NCBI GenBank assembly: GCA_025936045.1
Contig: JAICUB010000048.1
Location: 1 to 46,984 of the forward strand
Source: Polyangiaceae bacterium
Lineage (GTDB): Bacteria; Myxococcota_A; Polyangia; Polyangiales; Polyangiaceae
Length of the DNA: 46,984 bases
Reading direction: 5' to 3'
Positions 6,209-15,236 of the stretch are shown here, piece by piece; positions within the stretch are counted from its first letter, which is position 1; every line of letters starts with the position of its first letter. The notes below the pieces were generated by a model that worked only from the letters and a program-made list of their open reading frames with translations, did not search any database and had not been told where the DNA came from. The translations under genes and the position numbers were made by a program.

Positions 6209-8350
6209 ATGCCGTTCTCGGTCACGTGCCCCTCCTGCGGTAAGTCGTTCCAGCTCGCGCAGGAGATCTACGAGCGCAAGGTCGCGGGCAAGATCGTTTC
6301 GATCAAGTGCAAGCAGTGTCAGGCGGGCATTCGCATCGACGCGACGGAGCCGGGCACGCTCAAGGTGATCGGCTCGACACCGGCTGGCGCCGAAGCAGCC
6401 GCACCGACGGGCGTACAAGCGGCGCGCGCGCGCCAAGCGACGCTCATCGGGATGATGGGGCCGTCGGGGAAACCCGTGACGACGGCCACGCACGATGCCG
6501 GCGCGCTCTGGGCGGTCGACGCGGGCGGTGCGGGCGAGGATCGCGAGCTCGATGACGCGACGATCGCGCGCGAGATCGCGGCGGGTGCGATCGGCCCCGG
6601 CACGCTCGTGTGGCGCGACGGCATGGGGGATTGGCTCGAGGTCTCGAGGATCCCGGAGCTCGCGAAGCACTTGCCGTCGGCGAAGAAGCCGGAGCCCGCC
6701 AAGGTCGCGGCACCGCTACCCGCCGCGCGCGCAAAACAGCCGTCCGCGCCGGATGCCGCTACAGCAGCGCCCGCACCAGTGGTGAAGGCAGCCGCGCCTG
6801 CCGCGAATCCGGCGCCCGTGGCGAAGGCACCCGCGCCCGCGGCGAAGGCGCCGGCACCCGCCGCGAAGGCACCCGCGGCGAAGGCGCCGACCCCCGCCGC
6901 AAGGGCGCCCATTCCCGGACCGGCAGCGAAGGCAGCCGCGCCCGCCATTCCGAGCATGGTCTCGGAAGACGACGACGAAGAAGCGACGATGATCTTTCGT
7001 TCGTCGGCCGAAGCCGTGGCGAAGCTCGGACTCGACGCGCCGAGCGAAGACGAGACCGAGACCGCGCCCGCTCCCGCCGCGCCGCGACCGGCGGCAGGGC
7101 GTCCCGTCGTCGCTGCGCCGTTGCCAGCGGCAGGTCGACCGGCGGCACCCGCGGTGAAGGCGCCCTCGTCACCGCTCAACCTTGCGCCCGCGGCGAAGCC
7201 TCCCTCGGCGCCGCTCAATCCCGCGCCTGCCGTGAAAGCGCCGTCGGCACCGCTCAACCCAGCACCCCCGGCTCCGTCGGCGCCCGCCGCAAAGGCACCG
7301 TCCTCGCCGCTCAACCCGTCGCCACCCGCGCGCCCACCGTCGTCGGCCACCGCCGCTCCGGCTCCTCCTCCGCCGGAACCCGCGCCGGGACCACCGCCGC
7401 CCCCGCGGGCAAAGCAGCCGTCCGCACCCGGCTTAACGCGGGGCCTGACGGCGCCGTCCGCGCCGTCCGCGCCGTCACCGCCGCCTCCTCCGTCCCCTCC
7501 GCCGCCGCCCGCGGCGGACGAGCCCGCCGCGGCGCTCCCGCCCGTGCGGCCAAGGCAGCCATCGGCGCCCGGCTGGCCCCGTGGCCTCACGCCGCCGCCC
7601 GATCGTCCGACGCCGCTCGGCGGCGCCCCGACTCCACCTCCGACGGCTCCGCCGTTCATGCCGACGCAGAGTCCGTTCGCTGCCGGGGCCGCGCCGGGCC
7701 AAATGGGACAGCTCGCGCCCAATCCGTTCGCCGTCGCGACGACGACCGACCTCGAATACACCGCGCCGCGCAGCAAGACGCCGCTCGTGATCGGCGCGGT
7801 CGTGCTCGTGCTCGCCGCGGCGGGCGTCGCCTTCGCCGTCATGGGCTCGGGCGCGCATCCGCCGCCGCCGCCCGTCCCCGCCGCGCTACCGACAGCGCCC
7901 GCGCAAGCGCGAACCCCGCCGCCCGCCGAGACGCAAGCTGCCGAAACGCCGGCCCCGGCTGCGCATCCGAGCGACGACATCGCCGGCACGCCGCGTCCAG
8001 CGGGAGCGTCGAGCGGCGACTTCTCCCAGATGTTCGCCGCCGGCGCGGAGAAGGCCCAAAAAGTAGGCCCGACAGGCGGCGAGAAGGCGTTCGACGGGGA
8101 GGCGGCGAAAGCGGCCGTCGCGGGGGTGCTCAAGCTCGTCGCGGCGTGCAAGGAACCCGGCGGGCCCACGGGTCAGTCGAGCGCGGCCGTGACCTTCGAC
8201 GCGAGCGGACGGGTCGCGAGCGTGACGATCGGAGCGCCCTTCGCGGGCACCTCGACCGGCACGTGCATCATCAGCGCGTTCAAGAACGCGAAGATGGCCC
8301 CGTCCAGCGGGCTCCCGGGCACGATCTCGCAGCCCGTCAGTCTGCTCTGA
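6209..8350 (+). CDS. GltJ/AgmX-like protein: zinc ribbon, GYF domain, Pro-rich linker, TM, AgmX/PglI-type C-terminal domain
   Basis: 713 residues. An N-terminal MJ0042-type zinc ribbon (Cys7, Cys10, Cys34, Cys37) is followed by a GYF_2 domain (about 99-152, 'ALWAVDAGG...GTLVWRDGMGDW'). Then come some 370 residues of Pro/Ala/Lys-rich repeats ('PSAPLNPAP', 'KAPAPAA'), a single membrane helix (about 524-548) and a ~80-residue C-terminal domain ('AAVTFDASGRVASVTIG...CIISAFKNAKM') like the AgmX/PglI C-terminal domain. In Myxococcus, GltJ has this order, with the cytoplasmic zinc ribbon and GYF parts acting with MglA in gliding and a periplasmic TonB-like end. Many related proteins exist in Polyangiales, so a motility role here is only a suggestion. 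No other glt/agl gene is in the window. Confidence 0.85.
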   Translation: MPFSVTCPSCGKSFQLAQEIYERKVAGKIVSIKCKQCQAGIRIDATEPGTLKVIGSTPAGAEAAAPTGVQAARARQATLIGMMGPSGKPVTTATHDAGALWAVDAGGAGEDRELDDATIAREIAAGAIGPGTLVWRDGMGDWLEVSRIPELAKHLPSAKKPEPAKVAAPLPAARAKQPSAPDAATAAPAPVVKAAAPAANPAPVAKAPAPAAKAPAPAAKAPAAKAPTPAARAPIPGPAAKAAAPAIPSMVSEDDDEEATMIFRSSAEAVAKLGLDAPSEDETETAPAPAAPRPAAGRPVVAAPLPAAGRPAAPAVKAPSSPLNLAPAAKPPSAPLNPAPAVKAPSAPLNPAPPAPSAPAAKAPSSPLNPSPPARPPSSATAAPAPPPPEPAPGPPPPPRAKQPSAPGLTRGLTAPSAPSAPSPPPPPSPPPPPAADEPAAALPPVRPRQPSAPGWPRGLTPPPDRPTPLGGAPTPPPTAPPFMPTQSPFAAGAAPGQMGQLAPNPFAVATTTDLEYTAPRSKTPLVIGAVVLVLAAAGVAFAVMGSGAHPPPPPVPAALPTAPAQARTPPPAETQAAETPAPAAHPSDDIAGTPRPAGASSGDFSQMFAAGAEKAQKVGPTGGEKAFDGEAAKAAVAGVLKLVAACKEPGGPTGQSSAAVTFDASGRVASVTIGAPFAGTSTGTCIISAFKNAKMAPSSGLPGTISQPVSLL

Positions 8351-8374
8351 CCGGGCGCACGGGCGCTCCGAGCT

Positions 8375-9430
8375 CTAGGTGCGGAGCAGCAGGCTGCCCC
8401 AGTGAAAGCCCGCTCCGAGCGCGACCAGGCATACGAGCTGACCGGACTTGAGGCGGCCGTCTCGAAGCATCTCGTCCATCAGAATCGGAATGGTCGCGCC
8501 CGAGGTGTTGCCGAAGCGATCGATGTTGGACGGCATGCGTTCGATCGACACGCCGAGGCGATGGCACACGGCCTCGTTGATGCGCTGGTTCGCCTGGTGC
8601 GCGATGAACCAATCGATGTCGTCCGCGCGCGTGCCCGTGCGCTGGCACAAGGCATCGATGCTCTTCGGCAGCTTCGTCACGGCGTGCTTGAAGACCTCGC
8701 GGCCATCCATGTGGATGAGCGCGGCGTCGCTCGCGAGGGCGGACTCTGAAACGTAGGGGTGCTCGCGAAAACCGCCGGGAATGCAGAGCAACGGCGCGTA
8801 GCGGCCGTCCGCCTGAATGTCGACGCCGAGCACGCCGGGGCCGGGTTGCTGCGAGCGCTCGACCACGAGCGCGCCCGCGCCGTCACCGAAAATGATCGCC
8901 CAGCCGCGATGCCGGGTCGCGCGATCCCAGTCTTCCTGCGAGGGACGGCGGTCGCTCGTGCCTTCCAGGATGTCCCAATCGCGCCAGGGCATGACCCCCG
9001 CATGCGCTTCCGCGCCGACGATGAGGATGCGACGCGCGGCGCCGGCAGTGAGCAGCGAATCAGCGACCTGGAACGCGTAAAGCATCGCGGCGCACTGCGT
9101 GCGCAGATCGAGCGCCGGCACCGTGCGCATGCCGAGCCGCGACGCGAGCAGCGGCGCCGAGCCCGGAAAAATATGGTCGGGTGTCATCGTGCTGAAGAGC
9201 ACGTAGTCGATGTCGGATGGACCGAGCCCGGCCGCCTCGAGCGCACGCTGAGCGGCGGGTAGCGCGAGATCCGCCGGACCCTGACCGGCCGGGGCGAAAT
9301 GGCGCTGCCTGATCCCGGTCCGCTGGCGGATCCACGCGTCGTTCGTGTCCATCACCCGCGCGAGATCGTCGTTCGAGTACGGACGCCCGGGGACATGGTG
9401 ACCCGAGCCGATGATGCGAAGACCGGACAT
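8375..9430 (-). CDS. fabH: beta-ketoacyl-ACP synthase III (FabH-type)
   Basis: 351 residues from the ATG at 9430. The FabH catalytic triad is complete: Cys113 in 'DLRTQCAAMLYAF', His278 in 'WFIAHQANQRI', Asn308 in 'DRFGNTSGATIPI'. 'FGDGAGALVV' near 181-190 is also typical. Such enzymes start fatty acid chains by condensing acetyl- or branched acyl-CoA with malonyl-ACP. 'DYVLFSTMTPDHIFPGSAP' and other features fit the family, but paralogues exist that work in secondary metabolism or join two acyl groups. No fab, acp or pks genes adjoin it. It follows aroA after 83 nt on the same strand. Confidence 0.92.
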   Translation of the reverse strand: MSGLRIIGSGHHVPGRPYSNDDLARVMDTNDAWIRQRTGIRQRHFAPAGQGPADLALPAAQRALEAAGLGPSDIDYVLFSTMTPDHIFPGSAPLLASRLGMRTVPALDLRTQCAAMLYAFQVADSLLTAGAARRILIVGAEAHAGVMPWRDWDILEGTSDRRPSQEDWDRATRHRGWAIIFGDGAGALVVERSQQPGPGVLGVDIQADGRYAPLLCIPGGFREHPYVSESALASDAALIHMDGREVFKHAVTKLPKSIDALCQRTGTRADDIDWFIAHQANQRINEAVCHRLGVSIERMPSNIDRFGNTSGATIPILMDEMLRDGRLKSGQLVCLVALGAGFHWGSLLLRT

Positions 9431-9513
9431 GCGGATAAGCCGAGGGCGCCGTCCTACTACCACCCCTCGCGGGGGACCAGTCCCGTTTTAAGGCGCGAGG
9501 CGCCGGATCCGGC

Positions 9514-10812
9514 TCAAAAAGGGGCCGGCGTGCCGGCCGCGCGATAACAGGCCACCACATCCTGCCAGAAGGTCGGATAGGTCTTGGCCACGCAGCTCGG
9601 ATCCTCGATGGCGAGGTTCCCGCGCGCCATGCCCAGGACGGCGAAGCTCATGGCCATGCGATGGTCGGCGTAGCTCTTGACGATCGCCGGCAGGAGCGCC
9701 CGCGGCTCCACGGCCAGCGAGTCCTCCGTCGTGGTCACGCCTTGCCCGAGCCGCTCTAGCTCGGCCGCGACCGCGGCGAGTCGGTCCGTCTCTTTGATGC
9801 GGATGTTGGCGACGTTGCGGATACGGGTCGCGCCTTTCGCGAGGGGCGCGATGGCGGCGAGCGACATCACCGTATCGGAGATGTCGTGCATGTCGATATC
9901 GATGCCGCGGAGCGCGCGACCGCGCACCGTGGTGCCCGTCGGCGAGCGAACGACGACGGCGCCGGCCCGCTCGAGCGCGTCGACGAAATGGTAGTCACCC
10001 TGGAGCGCGCCCTCGCCGAGGTCCGGCACCGTGATCGCGCCGCCCGTCGCCGCGGCGAGCGCGAACGGATAGCTCGCCGACGACGCGTCCGGTTCGATCG
10101 CGTAGGTGCGTGCGCGTAGCGTCGCGCGGCGCACGATGAAGCCGCCGTCCATCTCGTCGATGCGTCCGCCGAAATCCGCGACCATGCGCCGCGTGATCTC
10201 GACGTACGGCCGGCTCACGAGCCTCCCCTCCACGCGGATCTCGAAGTCGCCCTCGGCGCCCGCGCCGGACAGCATGAGAGCCGAGAAATATTGGCTCGAA
10301 CGGCCGCCCGGCATGCTCACGGAACCGACCGGCAATTTCCCGCCGTGGACGGTGAGAGGCGGGCAGCCCGTCGCGCAATCGATGCGCACGCCGAGCTGCC
10401 GCATGCCGTCCACTTGATCCTGGATCGGACGGCGGGACATCGCTTCGTCACCCACGAGGGTGACCGGGCCGTCAACCAGCGCGGCGAGGGCGGCCAGAAA
10501 GCGTACCGTCGTGCCGCTGTTGCCGATGAAGAGCGGCTCCTTCGGCGCGCGCAGGCGCGAGCGGCCGCCTTCGACGACGAGCGTCGTCGGACCGTCGTCC
10601 TCGACGCGGATGCCGAGCGCTTCGAGCCCGGCCCGCATGTGGCGGGTGTCGTCGCTGTGCAAGACGCCCTCGAGCCGGCTTTCGCCTTCGGCGAGGGCCG
10701 CGAGCACGAGCGCGCGATTGGTGATGCTCTTCGAGCCCGGGACGCGCCACGTGAGCTCGGGCGGGCGCGCGAGCGCGGTGAGGGCGAGCGGACCGGCCGG
10801 AAAAAGCGCCAT
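9514..10812 (-). CDS. aroA: 3-phosphoshikimate 1-carboxyvinyltransferase (EPSP synthase)
   Basis: 432 residues from the ATG at 10812; an in-frame GTG five codons upstream is an alternative. Signature segments are present: 'PGSKSITNRA' with Lys28, Ser29 and Arg33 (shikimate-3-phosphate binding), 'GNSGTTVRFL' (PEP loop), 'DISDTVMS' with the catalytic Asp, 'KETDRLAAVA' with the catalytic Glu, and 'DHRMAMSFAVLGM'. The enzyme transfers the enolpyruvyl group from PEP to shikimate-3-phosphate in aromatic amino acid synthesis. Its ATG follows one base after the stop of the Cys-rich lipoprotein gene (TAGCATG), so the two are probably co-translated. The loop is GNSGTT rather than the common GNAGTA. Confidence 0.96.
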   Translation of the reverse strand: MALFPAGPLALTALARPPELTWRVPGSKSITNRALVLAALAEGESRLEGVLHSDDTRHMRAGLEALGIRVEDDGPTTLVVEGGRSRLRAPKEPLFIGNSGTTVRFLAALAALVDGPVTLVGDEAMSRRPIQDQVDGMRQLGVRIDCATGCPPLTVHGGKLPVGSVSMPGGRSSQYFSALMLSGAGAEGDFEIRVEGRLVSRPYVEITRRMVADFGGRIDEMDGGFIVRRATLRARTYAIEPDASSASYPFALAAATGGAITVPDLGEGALQGDYHFVDALERAGAVVVRSPTGTTVRGRALRGIDIDMHDISDTVMSLAAIAPLAKGATRIRNVANIRIKETDRLAAVAAELERLGQGVTTTEDSLAVEPRALLPAIVKSYADHRMAMSFAVLGMARGNLAIEDPSCVAKTYPTFWQDVVACYRAAGTPAPF

Positions 10813-10813
10813 G

Positions 10814-11698
10814 CTAAGCACCCCCACAGAGCGACGCGGCCGTCGTGAGCGCAGGACGACACGTTTGTGTCACGCGCTCGCAGATGAAGGAGACGCACTC
10901 GGTGTCTTGCGTGCAGCGCGGACCGCCGAGGTTCGTCGCCTTCTTGCAGACGCCTTCCGTAAGGTCGCAATACGAGCCGAGTCCGCACTCCATGTTCAAG
11001 AAAATCGGGTCACACATCGCACCCTCGGGCGTCGCGCGCACGCACGTTCCCGTTTCACCGGGACTCTCCGCCGTGCAGTAGAGACCGACGTCGCAGGTCG
11101 ATACGTCGCCGTTCGGAAAGGGGCAAGCGGCACCTTCAACGAGCAGCTCGATTTTGCGGCAGACGCCCTCGACGCAGGCGGCCGTGGCGTCGCCGTCGGG
11201 CAGCGCGCAGCGGGCGTCGTTGTCGCAACCTTCGCCTTCCGGCGTCACGCCGTTGATGACGCGGCAGCTCGCCCAGAGCTCGCGGCGTATTGCTACTGTC
11301 GCTTCCCAGTCGGCGACGCACGTGTCGTAGGAGCTCTGATGGGCCGCGAGGCAAGCGTCCGCGGACGACGCGTCGTACGTCGCGAGACCTGCCGCGACGA
11401 GCTGCGCCGACGGCGTGCAGACCTTTTCGACGTAAGTCGCCACGCAGTCGTCTTGCTCGAAGGACGGCGACGCTTGCGTGCAACACGGTGCGGCGGCCGC
11501 GCAGAGGCGCGTGCCGAAATCCGTGCAATCGGAGAGCACTTGCTCGAGCACGTCCGTCTGCGTGCCGGCTTGGGCGGACCTGGTCGGCGTGTGGGCGTCG
11601 GAGGAGCCGCACGCCGCGAGCGCGAGCGACGCGACGAACGCGAACGCGGACGTCGGCGCGAACGCGTCGGTGACCCCGGGTGCGCGCGACGGCGGCAT
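10814..11698 (-). CDS. Cys-rich lipoprotein, myxobacterial type
   Basis: 294 residues. The N-terminus has a hydrophobic signal ending 'LALAAC' (lipid Cys30). The mature part is cysteine-rich, with repeated patterns such as 'GEGCDNDARCAL', 'CDVGLYC', 'CGLGSYC' and 'CTQDTECVSFICERVTQTC'. These resemble the small disulfide modules found in many Polyangiales secreted proteins. Likely exposed on the outer membrane. No enzymatic motif is visible. It directly precedes aroA (one-base gap), an unexpected partner for a housekeeping enzyme. Function unknown. Confidence 0.85.
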   Translation of the reverse strand: MPPSRAPGVTDAFAPTSAFAFVASLALAACGSSDAHTPTRSAQAGTQTDVLEQVLSDCTDFGTRLCAAAAPCCTQASPSFEQDDCVATYVEKVCTPSAQLVAAGLATYDASSADACLAAHQSSYDTCVADWEATVAIRRELWASCRVINGVTPEGEGCDNDARCALPDGDATAACVEGVCRKIELLVEGAACPFPNGDVSTCDVGLYCTAESPGETGTCVRATPEGAMCDPIFLNMECGLGSYCDLTEGVCKKATNLGGPRCTQDTECVSFICERVTQTCRPALTTAASLCGGA

Positions 11699-11793
11699 GC
11701 GGGGCGAGGATACACGAGTCGGGGGGCGCGCCGTGCGGAGCGGAAAACGCGGCCGCAGGGCGTGTTGCGGAGCGTGTCGGTGCGAACGCGCCG

Positions 11794-13329
11794 TTAGGTC
11801 GCGGTGGTGAGGAGGTCGGTGAGGAGGTCCTGCTTGATGGCGATTGGCGCGCTGTTGTTGGCCTCGTCCTTACCGGAGGTACTGCCCACGCTCGGGACGT
11901 CAACGCCGACTGCGTGGAGAACGGTGCGCAAAAACGCGTTGTGGCTCGGGCTCTGGCCGGTCGTCGCGACGCAGCTCGAGGCGTAGTTGAGCGGGAAGCT
12001 CGCGACCGTTCCGCGTTTCACCGGGATGTTCTGCCCGGCGGCGAGCAAGAACGGCATGTTGAAGTGCATGTGAGCGGCGCTGGTGTCGATCTCGCTCCCC
12101 CACAATACCAACGTGTCGTCGAGCACGCCGTGCGCCTGGAGCTGGCTCACGAGGTACGCGAACTCCTCAGCGTAGTAATTTTCCCAAACGGAAAGCTGCG
12201 TCCACGCACTGCCGTACGTCGCCTGCAACTGCGAGGAAGGATCTTCTTCGTGCTCGAGGCACACCGTCTGGTAGTCGGGGGGCATCACCGGGAGCATCTC
12301 GATGAAGTCCTGGAGCTGCGGAGCCATGTGCGACGTGTTGTGGTGATCCTGCGATTGCCCGACGGCCTGCGCGTTGCTCGCCGCTTGGTCGTACTGGAGC
12401 ACGCCCGAACGGGTGACGCCGCACGCAAGCGCCGCGACGAGCAGATCGATCGCGAGCCGCGAGCGATCGCGATACCAATGAGAGGACTTGCTGAAATCGA
12501 TGCTGTTCTCGGGAGGGGCCCATACGGGCGGGCCGCCGTTCGTCACGGTCGGCTTGGTCGGAATGGTCGGCAGCGTGCACGACACCTGCGTGATGGTCTG
12601 ACCGGCCTTGCTGAGCGCGTCTTGCATCGCTTGAAGCTGCGCTTTGTCCTCCGAACAGAGGCGCGGAAGCAGCCCGCTCATCTGCTTGTTCAATGCGTCG
12701 AACATCGCCGTTCGCGCATTTGCTTTCGCCACGTCGGCGGCGCTCGGACCGGACATGCTCATGACGGCGCCCGCCATGTACTGATCCATCACGTCCCAGC
12801 AACTCTTCAGCGGGTCGCGTGGCGTGCCGGAGGCATCGAAGACACATCGGTTGTCAGGCCCCGCGTTTTCAGCGGTGTTCAACCACCCGACGACCTGCTG
12901 ATACAGGCTGTCCTTGCGCGCGGTCCCCGTCGCCTGCGCCATGAACAGCGTGTCGATGCTGGGGTACTTCACGCCGCCGCCGGTGTTGCTGCCCTCGGCG
13001 GAACCCGTGAAGAGCGACATCATTCCGCCCTCGTGGGTCCCGCCGATGGCGGCCGCCGCGTAGTTCCGCACGCCCTCCGTCACCACGATGTTTTGCGCGT
13101 ACGGCTGAAGCGGCGCGAGGTTCTGCCTCAGCATCAACGAACCCGACGAGGTGTCGCCGCCCCACAGGTGTCGGACTCGCCCGTTCGGGCTGAACACGAG
13201 GATGAGCTTCGTCGGGTTCGCTCCCTGCGCGTAGCTCGGCAGGTTGCGCAAAAACGGAAGCATCGCGGCCGTGGCGCCGATGCTGGTGAGAAAACGGCGC
13301 CGGGACGTGCGCAGACGCAGCTGGTTCAT
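11794..13329 (-). CDS. DUF1552 secreted protein (Tat substrate)
   Basis: 511 residues from the ATG at 13329, chosen because GGAGG lies seven bases upstream and because this ATG overlaps the DUF1592 stop (ATGA). A second ATG at 13335 is too close to that site. The N-terminus carries a twin-arginine signal 'SRRRFLTSIGATAAMLPFL'. The body shows DUF1552 features: 'LILVFSPNGRVRHLW', 'IGGTHEGGMMSLFTGS', 'DTLVLWGSEIDTSAAH' and 'FLLAAGQNIPVKRGT', reminiscent of the alkaline-phosphatase/sulfatase-like fold proposed for DUF1501. Export folded by Tat suggests a bound metal or cofactor. It is the downstream member of a coupled pair with the DUF1592 lipoprotein. Biochemical role unknown. Confidence 0.88.
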   Translation of the reverse strand: MNQLRLRTSRRRFLTSIGATAAMLPFLRNLPSYAQGANPTKLILVFSPNGRVRHLWGGDTSSGSLMLRQNLAPLQPYAQNIVVTEGVRNYAAAAIGGTHEGGMMSLFTGSAEGSNTGGGVKYPSIDTLFMAQATGTARKDSLYQQVVGWLNTAENAGPDNRCVFDASGTPRDPLKSCWDVMDQYMAGAVMSMSGPSAADVAKANARTAMFDALNKQMSGLLPRLCSEDKAQLQAMQDALSKAGQTITQVSCTLPTIPTKPTVTNGGPPVWAPPENSIDFSKSSHWYRDRSRLAIDLLVAALACGVTRSGVLQYDQAASNAQAVGQSQDHHNTSHMAPQLQDFIEMLPVMPPDYQTVCLEHEEDPSSQLQATYGSAWTQLSVWENYYAEEFAYLVSQLQAHGVLDDTLVLWGSEIDTSAAHMHFNMPFLLAAGQNIPVKRGTVASFPLNYASSCVATTGQSPSHNAFLRTVLHAVGVDVPSVGSTSGKDEANNSAPIAIKQDLLTDLLTTAT

Positions 13330-15086
13330 TGGCATGCCTCCCCTGCCTTCACGATGTTGCGTTCTTGCATGAGGGAGCTCGTCGCGACCTCCACGAACAA
13401 GGTCTGCAGATTGAAGTTCGCGGCCTTGAAGGCCGTCCAGATATCGGAAAGACCACACGCGTCGGAGTTGGACTCAGCGCGTCCGAGCGCGTAGCGGGTG
13501 GTTTGGATGGCGAAGCACTGCTCGGGCACGTCGCTCGTGCCGAGGATGTTGAGGAGAGCGGCCGTGTCGTCGAAATCTTCGGCAAAGTCATTGGTGTTGC
13601 CGGCGACGATCTTGCCGGCGGTCGTCTTGGCGAGCGCCGTGTCGTACTTGCCGTCCGGACCGTAGGTGCCGAACGCGACGCCAATCGGGTCCATCAACGA
13701 ATGACAGCCCTTGCAGTTCGGGTCCTGGGCGTGCTGGTCGAAGACGTCTTGAGCCGTCTGCCCGTTCATCGGCTCCGGCAAAGACATGTTGACGTTCTTG
13801 GGCGGCTGCACGGGGTCGCACAACATTGCTGCGCGGATGATCTTTCCGCGCTGCGTGGGCGAGCCGAGGTCGCCTTTGATGTGCGAGCGCATGAACGCGG
13901 CGCGAAGCAGCAGGCCGGCGCGCTCCGCCGGCAGCGTCATCGTGCCGTCGGAACCGGCGGACACGCCGTAAAACTGGGCGAGCGCCTGGCTCCCCCGACT
14001 CTTCGTGGTCGTGAAGAGATCGCCGTAAGTGCTCGTCCCTTGCGCCATGGCTGCGAAGACGTCGCCTGTTTCGGCGTCGATGGCCTGCGCCGTCGCGTCC
14101 GTGCCCGTCGAGACGCTGAGCGCGAGCCAATGTTCGACGAAGTCGTGAAGCACGGGCAGCGCTTTCGGATCCTGGAACAGGCGCGCCGCCTGCGTGCGAA
14201 CGCCGTCTTCGTTGGCGAGGCCGCCGCTGTCGGCCGCCGCGAGAAGCGCCGCGTCCGGGACGCTGCGCCAAAGGAACGTCGCGAGACGGCCCGCGAGCTC
14301 ACTCGGCGTGAGCTTCGCAACCGCGCCGCTCGTCGTGCCGAACTCCACCACGTAGAGGAAGCGCGGTGAGTCGAGGATGAAGTGCACGGCGGTGCTGGCG
14401 GCAAGCGTCGGATCACTCGAGGCGACGCCGTCATAGAGCCCTTCGAGTGTCTTCTTGTCGTCGTCTTCGAGCACGCCGTGGAACGCTTGACGCGCCTTGC
14501 CGTCGAGCCAGGTCTTGATGCACGCGCCGTCCGTTGCGCCGCAGCTCGACGCCTGCGCGATGCCCGCCGCGACCTGATCGGCGACGGTTTGTGCGATCGT
14601 GTCGTAGCTCGTGAATTGATCGCTCGCCATCCGCGTCGCCGTGTTCGCCACGAACACACCGCCCAGGAGCTCGTCCGACGGCAGCGAGCCGACAGCCACG
14701 GTCGCCCCGAAAAGATCGCGCGCCGCGTTCGCGTACTCGAGCTGCGACAAGCGCCGCACCGGCGTCACGCCGATCGCGTTCGGATCCGTGCACATCGCGA
14801 GTGCCGAGACCCCGACGCCCGGATCAGGCGTCGAGCCCGAGCTGCCACCATTGCCGCTCGAGCTCCCGCCCGACCCCGACGACGAGCCGCCGGTGGCCCC
14901 GCTCGAGCTCCCGCCGTTCGACGTCATGTTGCTCCCGCCCTGACCCATCATGCTCGAGCCGCCCGTACCGCTGCCACCGGTACCGGTTCCCGTCCCGCCC
15001 GCTGAAGGCGAACCCGTGTCGCCCAACTTGTTGCCTGCCGAACAACTCAGGCAGGTGAGGAGCGCGACCGCAGAAGCTATCCGCAT
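13326..15086 (-). CDS. DUF1587/DUF1592/DUF1588/DUF1585 lipoprotein with CxxCH
   Basis: 586 residues. Lipoprotein signal 'LLTCLSCSAG' is followed by a Gly/Ser-rich stalk (about 17-95), then a DUF1587-like start 'VRRLSQLEYANAARDLFG'. Next come DUF1592 ('AGRLATFLWRSVPDAALLAAA'), DUF1588 ('LRAAFMRSHIKGDLGSPTQRG') and a DUF1585-like end. Within the DUF1588 part, 'CKGCH' at 458-462 is a c-type haem-binding motif; Pfam links this family to planctomycete-type cytochromes. It is encoded just before, and coupled to, the Tat-exported DUF1552 protein. 'AGGAAATAACG' before the ATG provides a ribosome site. Expected location is the periplasm or outer surface. Whether haem is bound is untested here. Confidence 0.88.
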   Translation of the reverse strand: MRIASAVALLTCLSCSAGNKLGDTGSPSAGGTGTGTGGSGTGGSSMMGQGGSNMTSNGGSSSGATGGSSSGSGGSSSGNGGSSGSTPDPGVGVSALAMCTDPNAIGVTPVRRLSQLEYANAARDLFGATVAVGSLPSDELLGGVFVANTATRMASDQFTSYDTIAQTVADQVAAGIAQASSCGATDGACIKTWLDGKARQAFHGVLEDDDKKTLEGLYDGVASSDPTLAASTAVHFILDSPRFLYVVEFGTTSGAVAKLTPSELAGRLATFLWRSVPDAALLAAADSGGLANEDGVRTQAARLFQDPKALPVLHDFVEHWLALSVSTGTDATAQAIDAETGDVFAAMAQGTSTYGDLFTTTKSRGSQALAQFYGVSAGSDGTMTLPAERAGLLLRAAFMRSHIKGDLGSPTQRGKIIRAAMLCDPVQPPKNVNMSLPEPMNGQTAQDVFDQHAQDPNCKGCHSLMDPIGVAFGTYGPDGKYDTALAKTTAGKIVAGNTNDFAEDFDDTAALLNILGTSDVPEQCFAIQTTRYALGRAESNSDACGLSDIWTAFKAANFNLQTLFVEVATSSLMQERNIVKAGEACQ

Positions 15087-15236
15087 CGTTATTTCCTAAA
15101 GCGAGATCGACAGCCGGGCCAGTCGACGGGGCCGGTTCTGACGACGAAGGCTCGCCAAGGTCGCTAGCGCGCCCGGAATCAGCTCGTTTTGCCGCGCGGG
15201 CAGAAAATTCCACCGAGGGAGACACGAAGTCTCTTT
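15087..15236. other. intergenic region upstream of the DUF1592/DUF1552 pair
   Basis: 150 bp without a gene between the methyltransferase stop and the DUF1592 start. It must hold the promoter of the DUF pair, but I see no clear -35/-10 pair. Near 15221-15235 a 5-bp stem (GAGAC/GTCTC) is followed on the plus strand by TTTT; no plus-strand transcript is known to end here. Confidence 0.3.

Noticed and set aside
9502..9513. perfect palindrome GCCGGATCCGGC after the aroA stop as a terminator
   Set aside because: It has no loop and no T run; with fabH following on the same strand, termination here is not supported.
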